Shown: piece by piece, positions 1 to 9,196 of the stretch | Position numbering within the stretch: the first letter of the stretch is position 1 | How the letters are laid out: each line of letters starts with the position of its first letter | Origin: Ignavibacteria bacterium | GTDB lineage: Bacteria > Bacteroidota > Ignavibacteria > Tepidaquicellales > OLB5 | Length of the DNA: 64,000 nucleotides | Assembly: GCA_019912545.1 (NCBI GenBank) | Contig: JAIOIK010000128.1 | Span: 1-64,000, forward strand | Direction: 5' to 3' | Made by a program: the position numbers and the translations under genes | The notes under the pieces: generated by a model | The model's input: the letters and a program-made list of their open reading frames with translations, nothing else | Database searches by the model: none | Told to the model about the DNA's origin: nothing

Positions 1-38
1 GGACTAAGGGGTTAAATTTCCTTCTTTCAGAATATTCC

Positions 39-63
39 GTCAGGTCTGAGGACCAGACCGGAC
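39..63. repeat. Short imperfect palindrome near the window edge
   Basis: GTCAGGTCTG (39-48) faces CAGACCGGAC (54-63); the arms pair with one mismatch around a 5-base loop. It resembles the other intergenic palindromes in this window. I see no convincing gene in bases 1-109; an open frame of about 23 codons enters from the left edge and ends near base 74, too little to call. Confidence 0.5.
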
Positions 64-109
64 ATGGATATTGATCTTATTCAATTTGGAGCTTAAGTAT
101 AGTAAGAAA

Positions 110-138
110 TAAAAAAGGACGGCCTGAAAAACCGTCCT
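110..138 (-). terminator. Intrinsic terminator after lpxD
   Basis: AGGACGG (116-122) pairs with CCGTCCT (132-138). Read on the minus strand the hairpin is followed by a run of T (110-115 are A on the plus strand). It lies just beyond the lpxD stop codon and probably ends the envelope operon. Confidence 0.75.
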
Positions 139-161
139 CACAATATTGTCTTCTGCATGAA

Positions 162-1163
162 CTATTTATTCTTTAGTAAGCGCCTGATAATTGCTTCCTG
201 TTTAAGCTCGTTCATTTGCGGCTGTGCCCTATAGCCTGAGTATAATCCGGGCTTGGTAATTGATTTAGACACATTGGTTGCAGCGGTTAGTATTACCCCA
301 TCGCAAATAGAAATGTGCCCAACGATACCAACTTTGCCGCCAATCATACAATTCTTACCAATTTTCGTGCTGCCGGCAATGCCAGATTGTGATGCAATAA
401 CAGTATTTTCGCCTATTTCAACATTATGTGCTATCTGGATCATATTATCCAGCTTAACTCCTTTACGTATAATGGTCTCTCCTATAGTTGCTCTATCTAT
501 AGAACAATTACTGCCTATTTCTACATCATCTTCAATCACAACTATTCCTTTTTGGGGAATCTTCTGAAAGGTGCCGTCAGGATTCTTAGCCTGCCCGAAG
601 CCATCGCTTCCGATAACTGTTCCGGAATGAATTATCACCCTGCTTCCGATCATACTTCCGTTATATACTGTTACATTAGGGTAGATAAGCACGTCATCAC
701 CAATTTCTGCTCCGGTTAATATAACAGTATTAGGAAGTATGCTTACGCGCTTTCCTATCTTCACTTTTGCCCCAATAAAAGCGTGTGCTCCGATACGCAC
801 TTCTTCATTTGAAATTACGGCAGATTCACATACCACTGCGGTCTCGTCAATTCCCACTTTCTGCAATTCAGTTTTGGGAGAGAACTTATCAAGAAGTTCA
901 AGGAAAGCCAGATATGGGTCTTCAACTTTTATCAACGGAACAACACGGTCATCGAAACGCTCATACTGCGAGCTTATGAATCTTCTTGAAACGATTACAG
1001 CACCTGCAGAAGTCCCGCTGAAAAACTTTTCATAAAGTGGATTAGAAATAAAGGTTACTTCGCTTGGTTTGGCAGATTCAATCTTGCCTATACCGGTAAC
1101 TTCGATGTCACCATCGCCAATAAGCTCGCCGCCAATAAGATTTGCAACATCCTGAAGTTTCAT
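162..1163 (-). CDS. lpxD: UDP-3-O-acylglucosamine N-acyltransferase LpxD
   Basis: LpxD transfers a hydroxyacyl chain from acyl-ACP to UDP-3-O-acyl-glucosamine in the cytoplasm, the third step of lipid A synthesis. The 333-residue protein has the family's short N-terminal uridine-binding domain (about residues 1-100), then a left-handed beta helix of hexapeptide repeats (about 105-300), then a C-terminal helix. The expected catalytic His is visible in the motif IQIAHNVEIG (His246). Length is normal for the family. It is the last gene of a minus-strand run uppS-bamA-skp-skp-lpxD, separated from the upstream skp-like gene by 17 bases, and a terminator follows. Recognition is secure from the repeat pattern and context. 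Confidence 0.93.
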   Translation of the reverse strand: MKLQDVANLIGGELIGDGDIEVTGIGKIESAKPSEVTFISNPLYEKFFSGTSAGAVIVSRRFISSQYERFDDRVVPLIKVEDPYLAFLELLDKFSPKTELQKVGIDETAVVCESAVISNEEVRIGAHAFIGAKVKIGKRVSILPNTVILTGAEIGDDVLIYPNVTVYNGSMIGSRVIIHSGTVIGSDGFGQAKNPDGTFQKIPQKGIVVIEDDVEIGSNCSIDRATIGETIIRKGVKLDNMIQIAHNVEIGENTVIASQSGIAGSTKIGKNCMIGGKVGIVGHISICDGVILTAATNVSKSITKPGLYSGYRAQPQMNELKQEAIIRRLLKNK

Positions 1164-1180
1164 GGAATTAATAAACCGGT

Positions 1181-1696
1181 TTATTGAGTTTCCAGCTTCT
1201 TGATAACTTTCTGAGTCAAGTCATATCTGTCATTCATATACAGAAGCATAAGCTGGCTTGAGCGGTCAATAACAAAATCATAACTGCCTTCTTTCGCAAC
1301 GTCCTGAATTGCCTTAAAAACCCTGTCCTGCACAGGTTTCATAAACTCTGACTGTTTCTGAAAATACTCTCCGTTTTCACCGAACTTTAACTGCTTGAAA
1401 TCTGCAATTCTCTTTTCCTGTGTCTTAATTTCATCTTCCTTTTGCAGTCTTACTTTTTCTGTTAATATCAGCTTCTTCTTATCAAAATCATCTTTCAAAA
1501 ATAAAAGACTGTCATTGAGTGATTGCAGCTCGATCTTCCATTTTTGCACAAGGTTATCCAGGTTAGTCTGTGCATCCTTTGCATCCTGAAGAGTTTCGAG
1601 GATCACCTTAGAATCAACATAACCAATCTTCTGCTGTGCGTAAGCCGAAGCAGAAAGTAAAATAAGAGACGATATAAGAATCCATTTTAATTTCAT
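1181..1696 (-). CDS. OmpH/Skp-family periplasmic chaperone (second copy)
   Basis: The 171-residue protein has a signal peptide ending near SAYAQQ, then KIGYVDSKVILETL, the typical OmpH/Skp opening strand, followed by a long charged helical segment (about residues 40-120) expected to form the coiled-coil tentacle, and a C-terminal strand-rich part (FVIDRSS). Skp trimers hold unfolded outer-membrane proteins in the periplasm before delivery to BamA. It follows a paralogue after a 50-base gap and precedes lpxD. Tandem skp-like genes beside bamA are usual in Bacteroidota. The two copies are diverged, so this is not a recent duplication. Confidence 0.88.
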   Translation of the reverse strand: MKLKWILISSLILLSASAYAQQKIGYVDSKVILETLQDAKDAQTNLDNLVQKWKIELQSLNDSLLFLKDDFDKKKLILTEKVRLQKEDEIKTQEKRIADFKQLKFGENGEYFQKQSEFMKPVQDRVFKAIQDVAKEGSYDFVIDRSSQLMLLYMNDRYDLTQKVIKKLETQ

Positions 1697-1746
1697 TTAC
1701 TGAGTATTAAAATTGATAAAAAGTAATACAGAATTATGGTAAACTA

Positions 1747-2292
1747 TTATTTAAGCTTATCAAGAACTTTAAAAGTAATATCAATTTCTTTATCGCCGTA
1801 GAGCAATCCGTCTGATGCTTTATCAAATACCATATTATATTTCAGTTCTTTAGCAAGTCCTTCAATCGCTTTTGTTATCTTTTCCTTAACGGGCTTAAAA
1901 AGCTCAACCTGAAGGTCGTACAGCACTTTTTGAATATCCTGCTTGTACAAAGAGAGTTCCTGGTCTAATGCCTGTACCTCTTCCTGCATTGCTCCCAGCT
2001 CTGTTTCAAGCGCTTTAATCTGGTCTGCGTTCAGTTTACCGGCTTCAATCTGTTTCTGCGCATCAGCATATTTATCTTTAAAGGCATCAGCTTTGACTTT
2101 GATATCGTTATCTTTAGCTGTGATAGTATCAACATATAACTTTTGCTGATCTTCAAGCTTTTTCTTTACCTCCTGAGCTTCCGGAAGCTGGTTGATAATG
2201 ACTTCACTATCTACAAATGCAATTTTTACCTGTGCACCTGCAGAAAATATTCCGGCAATCAGAAATAATAATGCTATTACTGTCTGTTTCAA
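1747..2292 (-). CDS. OmpH/Skp-family periplasmic chaperone (first copy)
   Basis: The 181-residue protein starts with a signal peptide (cleavage likely after GIFSAGAQ), then VKIAFVDSEVIINQLPEAQ, the conserved OmpH core, a Lys/Glu/Gln-rich helical hairpin (about residues 45-130) and a C-terminal FDKASDGLLYGD segment close to the family consensus. The start is a TTG preceded by AAAGGAG at good spacing, with no better ATG upstream. It lies 42 bases downstream of bamA, so co-transcription is likely. Expected role: periplasmic holdase for outer-membrane proteins bound for the Bam complex. Confidence 0.9.
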   Translation of the reverse strand: MKQTVIALLFLIAGIFSAGAQVKIAFVDSEVIINQLPEAQEVKKKLEDQQKLYVDTITAKDNDIKVKADAFKDKYADAQKQIEAGKLNADQIKALETELGAMQEEVQALDQELSLYKQDIQKVLYDLQVELFKPVKEKITKAIEGLAKELKYNMVFDKASDGLLYGDKEIDITFKVLDKLK

Positions 2293-2334
2293 TTATTTCT
2301 CCTTTAGTGTTATTATTATGATTAATTTTCTTTT

Positions 2335-4689
2335 TTAAAATCCCTTGCCAAACTGGAAATGGAAAAGCCATGAAGGGTCCTGGCCATCTACTACTTTCCT
2401 GTCAAATCCGTATCCAAGGTCAAATCCTATTATCCCAACTGCAGGCAGCATCAATCTTGCGCCAAATCCAACTGAACGCTTCAAGTCGAGCAGATCAGCG
2501 ACTTTAAAATTTGGCCACAGGTTTCCGGCTTCTGCAAACATAGTCAGGAAAATCGGTATCGGATCCTGGGAAAGAGAGTACCTTAACTCAACTCCATATT
2601 TCATCATGAAACGCCCTCCTACAGGATTACCGGCTATATTCACAGGGCCAAGTGTTCTATCGTCATATCCACGAAGGGCTATGGTATTATATGTTAATCC
2701 GCTTCCTCCCATGAAAAAGAGTTCATTTGGAGGAACGTAATTATCACTTGAAAGGCTGCTGATACTTTGTATATCAAAATTAGATGCCAATACCAGCTTG
2801 CCTGAGTTATCAAGGCTTTTGAAAGCTTCTGTTTTGAATCCGAGCTTATAAAAATTAGTTGTACCAACAAGGTTTGCTCCGGCAATTTCTGCAGAGAGAG
2901 TTACCTTGGAACCGACAGAAGGGTATATCGGGCTGTTTGTAGAGTTCCTTGAAATTACCTGCCCTATACTGAACTGGCTTCTAAGTCCGGTTTCATATAT
3001 ATCCGCTCCCTGTATCACATTTGTTCTCTGGAATTTCAGGAACCAGTCTCCTCTGAAGTAATCATCAGGGAATTTAAATCTTCTTCCAATATTTAGAGTC
3101 GAACCGGTTTCCTGTATCTCGTATGTGTACTTTTGCTTAGTATCATATACATCAATTCCTGCTGATGTTGGTGTATTAAAAAGCCACGGCTCGGTAAAAC
3201 CAATTCTAAAAGTTCTGTATGTACCCTCTGTACCAAAATCCCATTGAAGTGAAAGTATCTGTCCTGCGCCGCCTGAAAGCGGGTCTGTAATATCAAAATT
3301 ATTAAATGTTAACCCAAGGCTGCCGGAAAACCCAAATGTCTGGCTATAGCCAACAGATGCATTCAGCTGATCAGATGAACGTTCTTCAACTACGTAAACC
3401 AAGTCAACAGTACTATCATTCCTCTGAACAAAATCATAATTTAAAACCTCAGGGTTGAAGTAATTTAATTGAGACATCTGCTGCATGCTTCTTACCATTG
3501 CTGTTTTATTGAAATACTGACCGGGTATTGTGAAAAGCTCTCTGCGTATAACTTTATCCTGAGTTTTTGTATTACCTGAAAACGAAATAAGTCCTATCCT
3601 GTACTGCCTGTTTTCAGAAACATCTATTTTCAGATTGACTATGTTATTTTCTTTCGGGTCTTCTTCTACGTTAGCCTGAAAGCCGAGATAGCCGTTATCC
3701 AGATATAATGATGCTATATCGGTCTGGCTTTCATTGCCTCTTAAATTCTGATTCAGCTTAATAGAGTTATAAACGTCGCCTCTTTTAAGGTCAAGTCTTT
3801 CGCGAAGCAGGGTATCGTTGTAAACTGTATTACCAATAAAATCTATACTGCCAACTTTGTAACGAGGGCCTTCCTTTACTTTGATAATAATATCAATATC
3901 TTCTTTATTGTTCTTGTATTGAAGGTCATCTTCAACTATTTCGGCATCTTTGTAACCCTTTTCTTTGTAATACTGCAGAATGAAGTCTTTATCTTTCTCA
4001 TAATCCTTGCGGTTAAACCTTGCTTTGTCCCAGAACTTCCACCACTTTCTCTCAGCGGTTTCTTCCATAGCACCCTTTAAGTCAGAAGAGGAAACCTTCG
4101 AATTGCCTGAAAACCTGATTTTCCTGACGCTGATCTTCGAACCTTCTTCTATCTTGACTCTAAGCTGGGCTTCGTTAAACGAATTTACAAACTGGTCAAC
4201 TTTAACTTCAGCCAGCGGATAGCCTTCTTCTTCATAAAGCTTAACAAGGTTGTACTCTATATCTTTAACAGTCTGCTGGGTTATGACCTGTCCCTTTTCA
4301 AGGGGGATTTTTTCTTCAAGATCTTTATCGCTGAACTCATCATTACCTGAAAATTTCATATTATCCAGCTTTGGAAGCTCCTTAACTTTTATGATAAGAT
4401 AAGCGCCGTCGCCGATCTTCTTATCTACCGCGATCTCCACGTCAGAAAAAAGCCTCATGTTCCATAGGTTCATTATCGCCTGCTGAGTTGCCTCGGAAGG
4501 GACACTTATCTCGTCACCTATTTTTAGCCCGCTGTTTGAAATAATTATCCTGGAATCATAAAACTTATTCCCTTCAACTGATACAGAAAGTATCTTATAT
4601 GTCCTGGGTCCTTCCTGGCAATACGTAATTGAAGAAAAAATAATTAATAGTGCTAAAACGGTGAGGAACGATCTATTTATATATAACAT
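2335..4689 (-). CDS. bamA: Outer-membrane protein assembly factor BamA
   Basis: BamA is the Omp85 core of the machine that folds beta barrels into the outer membrane. The 784-residue protein has a signal peptide (through ITYCQ), about five POTRA domains (roughly residues 28-430; repeated GNxxxxDxxL motifs such as FSGNDEFSDKDL, FSGNSKVSSSDL, FIGNTVYNDTLL, FSGNTKTQDKVI) and a C-terminal 16-strand barrel. The L6 signature appears as ALRGYDDRTLG in place of VRGF/Y, and the last residue is Phe as expected of an outer-membrane barrel. The ATG overlaps the uppS stop codon by one base (TAATG), indicating translational coupling. Length is normal. Confidence 0.95.
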   Translation of the reverse strand: MLYINRSFLTVLALLIIFSSITYCQEGPRTYKILSVSVEGNKFYDSRIIISNSGLKIGDEISVPSEATQQAIMNLWNMRLFSDVEIAVDKKIGDGAYLIIKVKELPKLDNMKFSGNDEFSDKDLEEKIPLEKGQVITQQTVKDIEYNLVKLYEEEGYPLAEVKVDQFVNSFNEAQLRVKIEEGSKISVRKIRFSGNSKVSSSDLKGAMEETAERKWWKFWDKARFNRKDYEKDKDFILQYYKEKGYKDAEIVEDDLQYKNNKEDIDIIIKVKEGPRYKVGSIDFIGNTVYNDTLLRERLDLKRGDVYNSIKLNQNLRGNESQTDIASLYLDNGYLGFQANVEEDPKENNIVNLKIDVSENRQYRIGLISFSGNTKTQDKVIRRELFTIPGQYFNKTAMVRSMQQMSQLNYFNPEVLNYDFVQRNDSTVDLVYVVEERSSDQLNASVGYSQTFGFSGSLGLTFNNFDITDPLSGGAGQILSLQWDFGTEGTYRTFRIGFTEPWLFNTPTSAGIDVYDTKQKYTYEIQETGSTLNIGRRFKFPDDYFRGDWFLKFQRTNVIQGADIYETGLRSQFSIGQVISRNSTNSPIYPSVGSKVTLSAEIAGANLVGTTNFYKLGFKTEAFKSLDNSGKLVLASNFDIQSISSLSSDNYVPPNELFFMGGSGLTYNTIALRGYDDRTLGPVNIAGNPVGGRFMMKYGVELRYSLSQDPIPIFLTMFAEAGNLWPNFKVADLLDLKRSVGFGARLMLPAVGIIGFDLGYGFDRKVVDGQDPSWLFHFQFGKGF

Positions 4690-5477
4690 TAAACTTTTTT
4701 CTTTTTTAGAATTTGTTTTGTGGTCATACCGTATCTGCGTTCACGGTTTTGGTAAGCATTTATAGCATCGTACAATTGGGTACGGCGGAATTCCGGCCAG
4801 AAAGTCTTATCAAAATAAAACTCTGTATAGGCTGATTCCCATAGGAGGAAATTGCTAATCCTGAAATCACCCCCTGTTCTGATCAGCAGGTCGGGATCAG
4901 GAATACCTCCTGTAACCAGGTAAGATGAAAAAGTTGATTCGTCGATTTCTTTAAGGCTGATCTTAGTGTTTTTAATGTCTGATGATATATTTTTGACGGC
5001 ATTTAAAATATCCCATCTGCCGCTGTAACTTAAAGCTAAAACCAATGTTAGCCCCTTATTGTTCCTTGTTTTTTCTATAGCTTCCTGAAGTTCTTTCAGA
5101 ACCTGTGGGGGCATTACAGACATATCCCCAATTGCCATTAAACGCACGTTATTTTCGTGCAGTTTATAAGTTTCGCTCTTTAATGACCTGATAAGAAGCC
5201 GCATTAAGATTGCAACTTCTGTCTTTGGCCTGCGCCAGTTTTCTGTTGAAAATGTATATAAAGTGAGATATTTAATTCCAACTTGACCCGCAGCCTCAAC
5301 GATATCGCGTACAGAATGTACTCCCTGTCTGTGCCCGAATGTTCTTGGCCGACGTTTTTCCTGAGCCCAGCGGCCGTTTCCATCCATGATTATCGCAACA
5401 TGTCCGGGTATTTCTCCCGTTTTTTTCAATGAATCCTGAATTTTCTTATCAGCCGGCGACGGTTCGTTAAAAGCCAT
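4689..5477 (-). CDS. uppS: Isoprenyl transferase (undecaprenyl diphosphate synthase)
   Basis: This cis-prenyltransferase builds the C55 lipid carrier for peptidoglycan and O-antigen from isopentenyl diphosphate. The motif MDGNGRWA with catalytic Asp32, GHRQGVHSVRDIVE, TLYTFSTENWRRP and the C-terminal RTGGDFRISNFLLWESAYTE block are all present. The protein is 262 residues, normal for the family. It is the first gene of the envelope run; its stop overlaps the bamA start by one base. The promoter must lie in the AT-rich gap to its right (5478-5801). Confidence 0.95.
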   Translation of the reverse strand: MAFNEPSPADKKIQDSLKKTGEIPGHVAIIMDGNGRWAQEKRRPRTFGHRQGVHSVRDIVEAAGQVGIKYLTLYTFSTENWRRPKTEVAILMRLLIRSLKSETYKLHENNVRLMAIGDMSVMPPQVLKELQEAIEKTRNNKGLTLVLALSYSGRWDILNAVKNISSDIKNTKISLKEIDESTFSSYLVTGGIPDPDLLIRTGGDFRISNFLLWESAYTEFYFDKTFWPEFRRTQLYDAINAYQNRERRYGMTTKQILKKKKV

Positions 5478-5801
5478 CCTAGTATATTAACAATGGGTTT
5501 TACAAACCCCTAAAATATTCTTATTAAACGAATAATTTAGCGTATAAAGTGCAAAAATACAATTGAGAAAACAGTGCTGAAAATGATGGTAAATTATCAA
5601 TAAAATACAGTTTAATATTAATATATAGAACAGAGTACTTTAATGACACTTATAATAGGTAATTCAAAATTTCTAAGATTTGTGCAAAAAAAAGGTCAAG
5701 GAGTATTTATTTCTAAAAATAAATAATTATGAATATTCCCTGAAAATTCAACAGTCTGAGTCTCAAGTTGACCCAGAGGGTACGCCACGGGGATGATAAA
5801 A
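5478..5801. other. AT-rich intergenic gap, 324 bp
   Basis: This gap lies between the TonB receptor's 3' end and the uppS start, both on the minus strand. It presumably holds the uppS promoter, but I could not pick a convincing -33/-7 pair. A GC-richer stretch near 5756-5795 with CCC-AGA-GGG symmetry looks like a repeat fragment. No gene was recognised; the only plus-strand reading frame is about 27 codons (from 5642) and shows nothing recognisable. Confidence 0.4.
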
Positions 5802-8156
5802 TTAAAATCTGAATGGCAAATTCAACTGTAAGTTAAAGCTTCTTCCCGGATTCATCGCATATCCCTTATATCTGCTCAAATGATCAACGTACTTTGTATC
5901 TGCAAGATTATCAATAGATAAATCTAAAGAGGCGATTGATCCCGCTAAACAAAGATCAAATCCGATACCTGCATTCAGTAAAGTATATCCCGCAGTTCTT
6001 GTTTCAAGGATATCGACATTATCTTGAGCAGAAACTATTTTGGCGCTTAGTTTGAAATACGCATTTAATAAACTGCCTAAATTTTGCCTTTGAACTTTGA
6101 GCTCGAATATATTTTTCATTGGCGGGGTGAAAGGCAGCGGATTGCCTGTGGCATTGTTCAGTGTATTGACATAATCGCCGCCAGCCATGAGAACAATCCA
6201 TTTAACCGGCTGATACTGGACACTGTATTCGTACCCATAGAATGTGCTCATTGACTGTTTAATATTAAAGACCGGCAATCCGTCAATTGTATCTCCAGTA
6301 ATGGATGGATAAATAAAATTATCAACCATATTCCGGTAAGCGGAAATCTGGATACTAAGCTGCTTATAATTAAGCCGGATGCCGAGATCAGAATTAATCG
6401 ATGCCTCTGGCTTTGGCTCTGCAAGCGTGTTGAGTGTCTTTATTCCGCGCTCATACCTGCCTGTGCCTTCGTGCACACCATCTACAAAAAGTTCAAACTC
6501 AGAAGGCGGCCTCCATCCCCTGCCAATATTTGCGAATATGTTCAGGTATTCAGAAGGAGTATAAACAATTCCAAAAGAACCCGAAACAGCCTCAAAAGTT
6601 ATGGATTGTGGAGTAAGTGTTCTTAAAGGATTACCAGTAGAGTCCATTTCAAAAACCGTTTCTTCAATATTAAGTTTCTTATTATCAAACCTGGCACCCG
6701 CTGAGAAAGTGATTTTGCTAAGGTCGAGCTTTTCCATCAGGAATACACCCGTAGTATTTGCATAATAGTTCGGGATAAGTTTCTCTTCTACAAGAGTTTT
6801 ATTATCCTGACGGTTGAAAGAAACTCCGAATGTACCACTCATTTTTGAAGAAAATTCATGATGAAGCTTTAATGCTCCGTCAAAAGTCTTCAGATCGAGA
6901 TGAAGCGCTTCATTAACTGCACTTTTATCTTCGATACTTTCAAACTCTTTCCTGGTTTGAAGTTGATAGGACAAAACAGGTTCTAACTTAAGTTTTGCTG
7001 ATAAATTAATATTGCTTTCAAGTGAAAACTGTTTTGTCTGCACTTTTTGGTTTGGTGTTGCTTCAGAATCTTCAAGAGGGTCTTCGTGGATTTGCAGCTC
7101 ACGGTCAAAAAGTTCAAACCCAAGATTCATCATTCCGAAATTCCCGTTTATTCCTAAATTAACTCCGCCTTCAAGTTCTTTTGATGCAGAATTAAATAGT
7201 TCTCCTCCCTGTATTTCCTTTTTCCCCTCAGGAGTATTTATGGTAAAAGTTCCGTCAGGCGTAATGGTGTTTCCTGATTTCCTGTAACCAAAATGTCCTT
7301 TGAGACCAAAGTTTTTAGTACCAAAACCTAAAGTGCCGTTTGTAAAATACTGCTTATCCACAGAGAATCCTCCAAGGGTGAAACCTCCATAATAAACCGG
7401 TCTTTTTATGTTTGAAAATTCCAGCGGCTTGCTTATGACATTTATCACTCCGCCAATTCCATCAGCCCCGTAAACAAGGCTTGCCGGCCCGCGCAGGATC
7501 TCTATTCTATCCAGATCGAACAGGCTAAGCTCCGGGCCATGTTCATCGCCCCATGACTGTGATTCCTGTTTAACTCCATCATGTATGACAAGTACACTCT
7601 GCGAGGTTAATCCCCTGATCACCGGCTTTCCTATGCCGGTCCCGGTTGATACGTTACTGATACCGGGAATATTCTGAATTGTTTCTGCAAGGTTCTGACT
7701 TCTTGATTTAGTTATTGTACGGCTGGTTAACTCGGTAATAGAAAACGTACTTTCAGAAATTTCAGAAGCATTGAATGATCCAGTTACATCTATAACCGGT
7801 ATTTCAATCAAACTTTCTTCAAGTAAGATGGAGTAAAGTGTATCATTACCTGTAAGATTCACATCAAGTGAGCGCGATGCATAACCGCTGAGTTTAAAAG
7901 TCAAAATATGTGAGCCATTTGATATTCCGTTAAAACTAAATCTTCCCTTACTATCAGTTGCTGAAGTAAGACCGAGATCATTCACAAATACAGAAACGAA
8001 TTCAAGTGGTTTATTATTTTTATCGGTCACAATACCATTTAGATTGTTTACTGACAGAATTGATGTTTGTGCAAGTGTATTCCGGCAATCTGAAATGATC
8101 AAAAGGCTGAACACAACAAGAAACATCAGCATGAATTTACTGATCTGTTTTCTCAT
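5802..8156 (-). CDS. TonB-dependent receptor with N-terminal carboxypeptidase-like domain, probably metal related
   Basis: This is an outer-membrane active transporter. The start is set at the internal ATG giving MRKQISKFMLMFLVVFSLL, a good signal peptide; a reading-frame ATG 14 codons upstream (8198) would put a polar tail before it. A carboxypeptidase-regulatory-like Ig domain follows (about residues 40-120), then the plug (about 135-240) with PVIRGLTSQSVLVIHDG, QSWGDEHGPELS and IEILRGPASLVYGADGIGGVIN, then a roughly 550-residue barrel ending in RF. The GDEHGPE plug motif is common in ZnuD-like and other metal-linked receptors of Bacteroidota (from memory). Three small Cys/His-rich exported proteins lie immediately upstream on the same strand, which supports a transition-metal role. 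The substrate is inferred, not shown. Confidence 0.88.
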   Translation of the reverse strand: MRKQISKFMLMFLVVFSLLIISDCRNTLAQTSILSVNNLNGIVTDKNNKPLEFVSVFVNDLGLTSATDSKGRFSFNGISNGSHILTFKLSGYASRSLDVNLTGNDTLYSILLEESLIEIPVIDVTGSFNASEISESTFSITELTSRTITKSRSQNLAETIQNIPGISNVSTGTGIGKPVIRGLTSQSVLVIHDGVKQESQSWGDEHGPELSLFDLDRIEILRGPASLVYGADGIGGVINVISKPLEFSNIKRPVYYGGFTLGGFSVDKQYFTNGTLGFGTKNFGLKGHFGYRKSGNTITPDGTFTINTPEGKKEIQGGELFNSASKELEGGVNLGINGNFGMMNLGFELFDRELQIHEDPLEDSEATPNQKVQTKQFSLESNINLSAKLKLEPVLSYQLQTRKEFESIEDKSAVNEALHLDLKTFDGALKLHHEFSSKMSGTFGVSFNRQDNKTLVEEKLIPNYYANTTGVFLMEKLDLSKITFSAGARFDNKKLNIEETVFEMDSTGNPLRTLTPQSITFEAVSGSFGIVYTPSEYLNIFANIGRGWRPPSEFELFVDGVHEGTGRYERGIKTLNTLAEPKPEASINSDLGIRLNYKQLSIQISAYRNMVDNFIYPSITGDTIDGLPVFNIKQSMSTFYGYEYSVQYQPVKWIVLMAGGDYVNTLNNATGNPLPFTPPMKNIFELKVQRQNLGSLLNAYFKLSAKIVSAQDNVDILETRTAGYTLLNAGIGFDLCLAGSIASLDLSIDNLADTKYVDHLSRYKGYAMNPGRSFNLQLNLPFRF

Positions 8157-8229
8157 ATACGTATGATTATATGTTTTCTGAAGATTATCAGAAAACAAGA
8201 TTTTTATTTGAATAAGTTAATTAGATGTA

Positions 8230-8532
8230 TCAGATATGAGAAACAACAGGAGGAGCTCTGCCGGGAGATGCGATTAAGCAATCCGATTGCGGAACCGGGT
8301 TAACAAAATTGGAAATTGACTGGTAAGTAAAAAGCTGCGGGGTGAAGACAAAAACCTGCTCAACCAAAGCAGTTTTGAGTGAATGATTAAAAATACAGGC
8401 TTCACACTTTGATTCATCATTTTCAGAATCCTGGTCATGATGATGCAGAAATTCCGCCCCGTTAATAGTAAAAAGTGCAAAAACGAGGAGGAATGAAGTT
8501 ATATATTTTCTCAAAAAATTCACTTGATCCAA
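8230..8532 (-). CDS. Small exported His/Cys protein beside a TonB receptor (DUF2946-like)
   Basis: A 100-residue protein with a hydrophobic N-terminal segment (YITSFLLVFALFTIN), a histidine cluster FLHHHDQD, a CEAC motif (about residues 43-46) and a C-terminal GRAPPVVSH. The pattern of signal peptide, His cluster, CxxC and RAPP tail resembles small DUF2946-type proteins often found beside metal-uptake receptors. It lies 73 bases upstream of the TonB receptor start and is likely co-transcribed. The function is not established; periplasmic metal binding is an inference from the ligand residues. Confidence 0.7.
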   Translation of the reverse strand: MDQVNFLRKYITSFLLVFALFTINGAEFLHHHDQDSENDESKCEACIFNHSLKTALVEQVFVFTPQLFTYQSISNFVNPVPQSDCLIASPGRAPPVVSHI

Positions 8533-8611
8533 TAGTAATCAAGAAATGAAAATCAAACAAGTCATTTACAAATATGAACATTAATTAACTACTGTGTATT
8601 CCAGATTCATC

Positions 8612-8639
8612 AAAAAAAAATCCCGCTTTTTGAGCGGGA
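8612..8639 (-). terminator. Intrinsic terminator after the TRASH/YHS protein
   Basis: TCCCGCT (8621-8627) pairs perfectly with AGCGGGA (8633-8639) around a 5-base loop; on the minus strand the stem is followed by nine T. It lies 28 bases past the stop of the gene at 8668-9129. It therefore separates that gene from the small His/Cys gene and receptor downstream, which need their own promoter in 8533-8611. Confidence 0.85.
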
Positions 8640-8667
8640 CTTGGATAAGACCAAATTATTTTACGAA

Positions 8668-9129
8668 TTAATTTTTGTAGCCATTCTTATACTTATCGGG
8701 GTCATTTTCAAATTTCTTTATGCAAGACTTGCAGCAAAAATAGTACTTCGTGCCATTATTTACTACAAACACATCTTTCGATTCTATAACTTCACCCATA
8801 ACCGGGCATTTCATTTCTTCTTTGATGTAATTCATGGGCTCTTTTCTGAATTTAGCTTCGCAGCCCTCGCAGCAAAATGTATAAGTCTTGCCGTAGTAAT
8901 CGAATTTCACACCCTGTCCATCTCCAATAGCTTCACCGGATACCGGACAAGTCATGCCTGCAACTGATGAATCACCGCCGGCATTGCCAAGCTCTATACA
9001 GCAATCTTTACTTTCAGTACAGCATGATGCAGACTTCTCTTTGCAGCAGTCATCAGACTGGCTGAAAGAATTTGAATTAAAAATAAATAAAGCAATTATG
9101 ATTGAGGATAATGCTAATAAAGTTTTCAT
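8668..9129 (-). CDS. Exported double YHS/TRASH-like metal-binding protein
   Basis: The 153-residue protein has a signal peptide (FIFNSNSFSQS), a Cys-rich linker (DDCCKEKSASCC, KDCC) and two successive YHS/TRASH-type modules. Module one reads CPVSGEAIGDG...YTFCCEGCEAKF, module two CPVMGEVIESK...YYFCCKSCIKKF. Each has the Cys-x-Val...Phe-Cys-Cys-x-x-Cys arrangement used to bind a metal ion such as Cu, Zn or Hg. These modules occur in metallochaperones and metal-resistance proteins. The likely site is the periplasm. It sits between two other Cys-rich small genes on the same strand and ends at a strong terminator. Confidence 0.8.
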   Translation of the reverse strand: MKTLLALSSIIIALFIFNSNSFSQSDDCCKEKSASCCTESKDCCIELGNAGGDSSVAGMTCPVSGEAIGDGQGVKFDYYGKTYTFCCEGCEAKFRKEPMNYIKEEMKCPVMGEVIESKDVFVVNNGTKYYFCCKSCIKKFENDPDKYKNGYKN

Positions 9130-9196
9130 TTTTTTGTTAGTATTTAGAATTTAATAATTATGTTTTTTCAAATTAAATATTGAAAGAAATAATTAT

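Noticed and set aside
253-1035. Several plus-strand open frames opposite lpxD
   Set aside because: They lie antisense to a clear lpxD, show no protein-like composition or motifs and have no ribosome sites.
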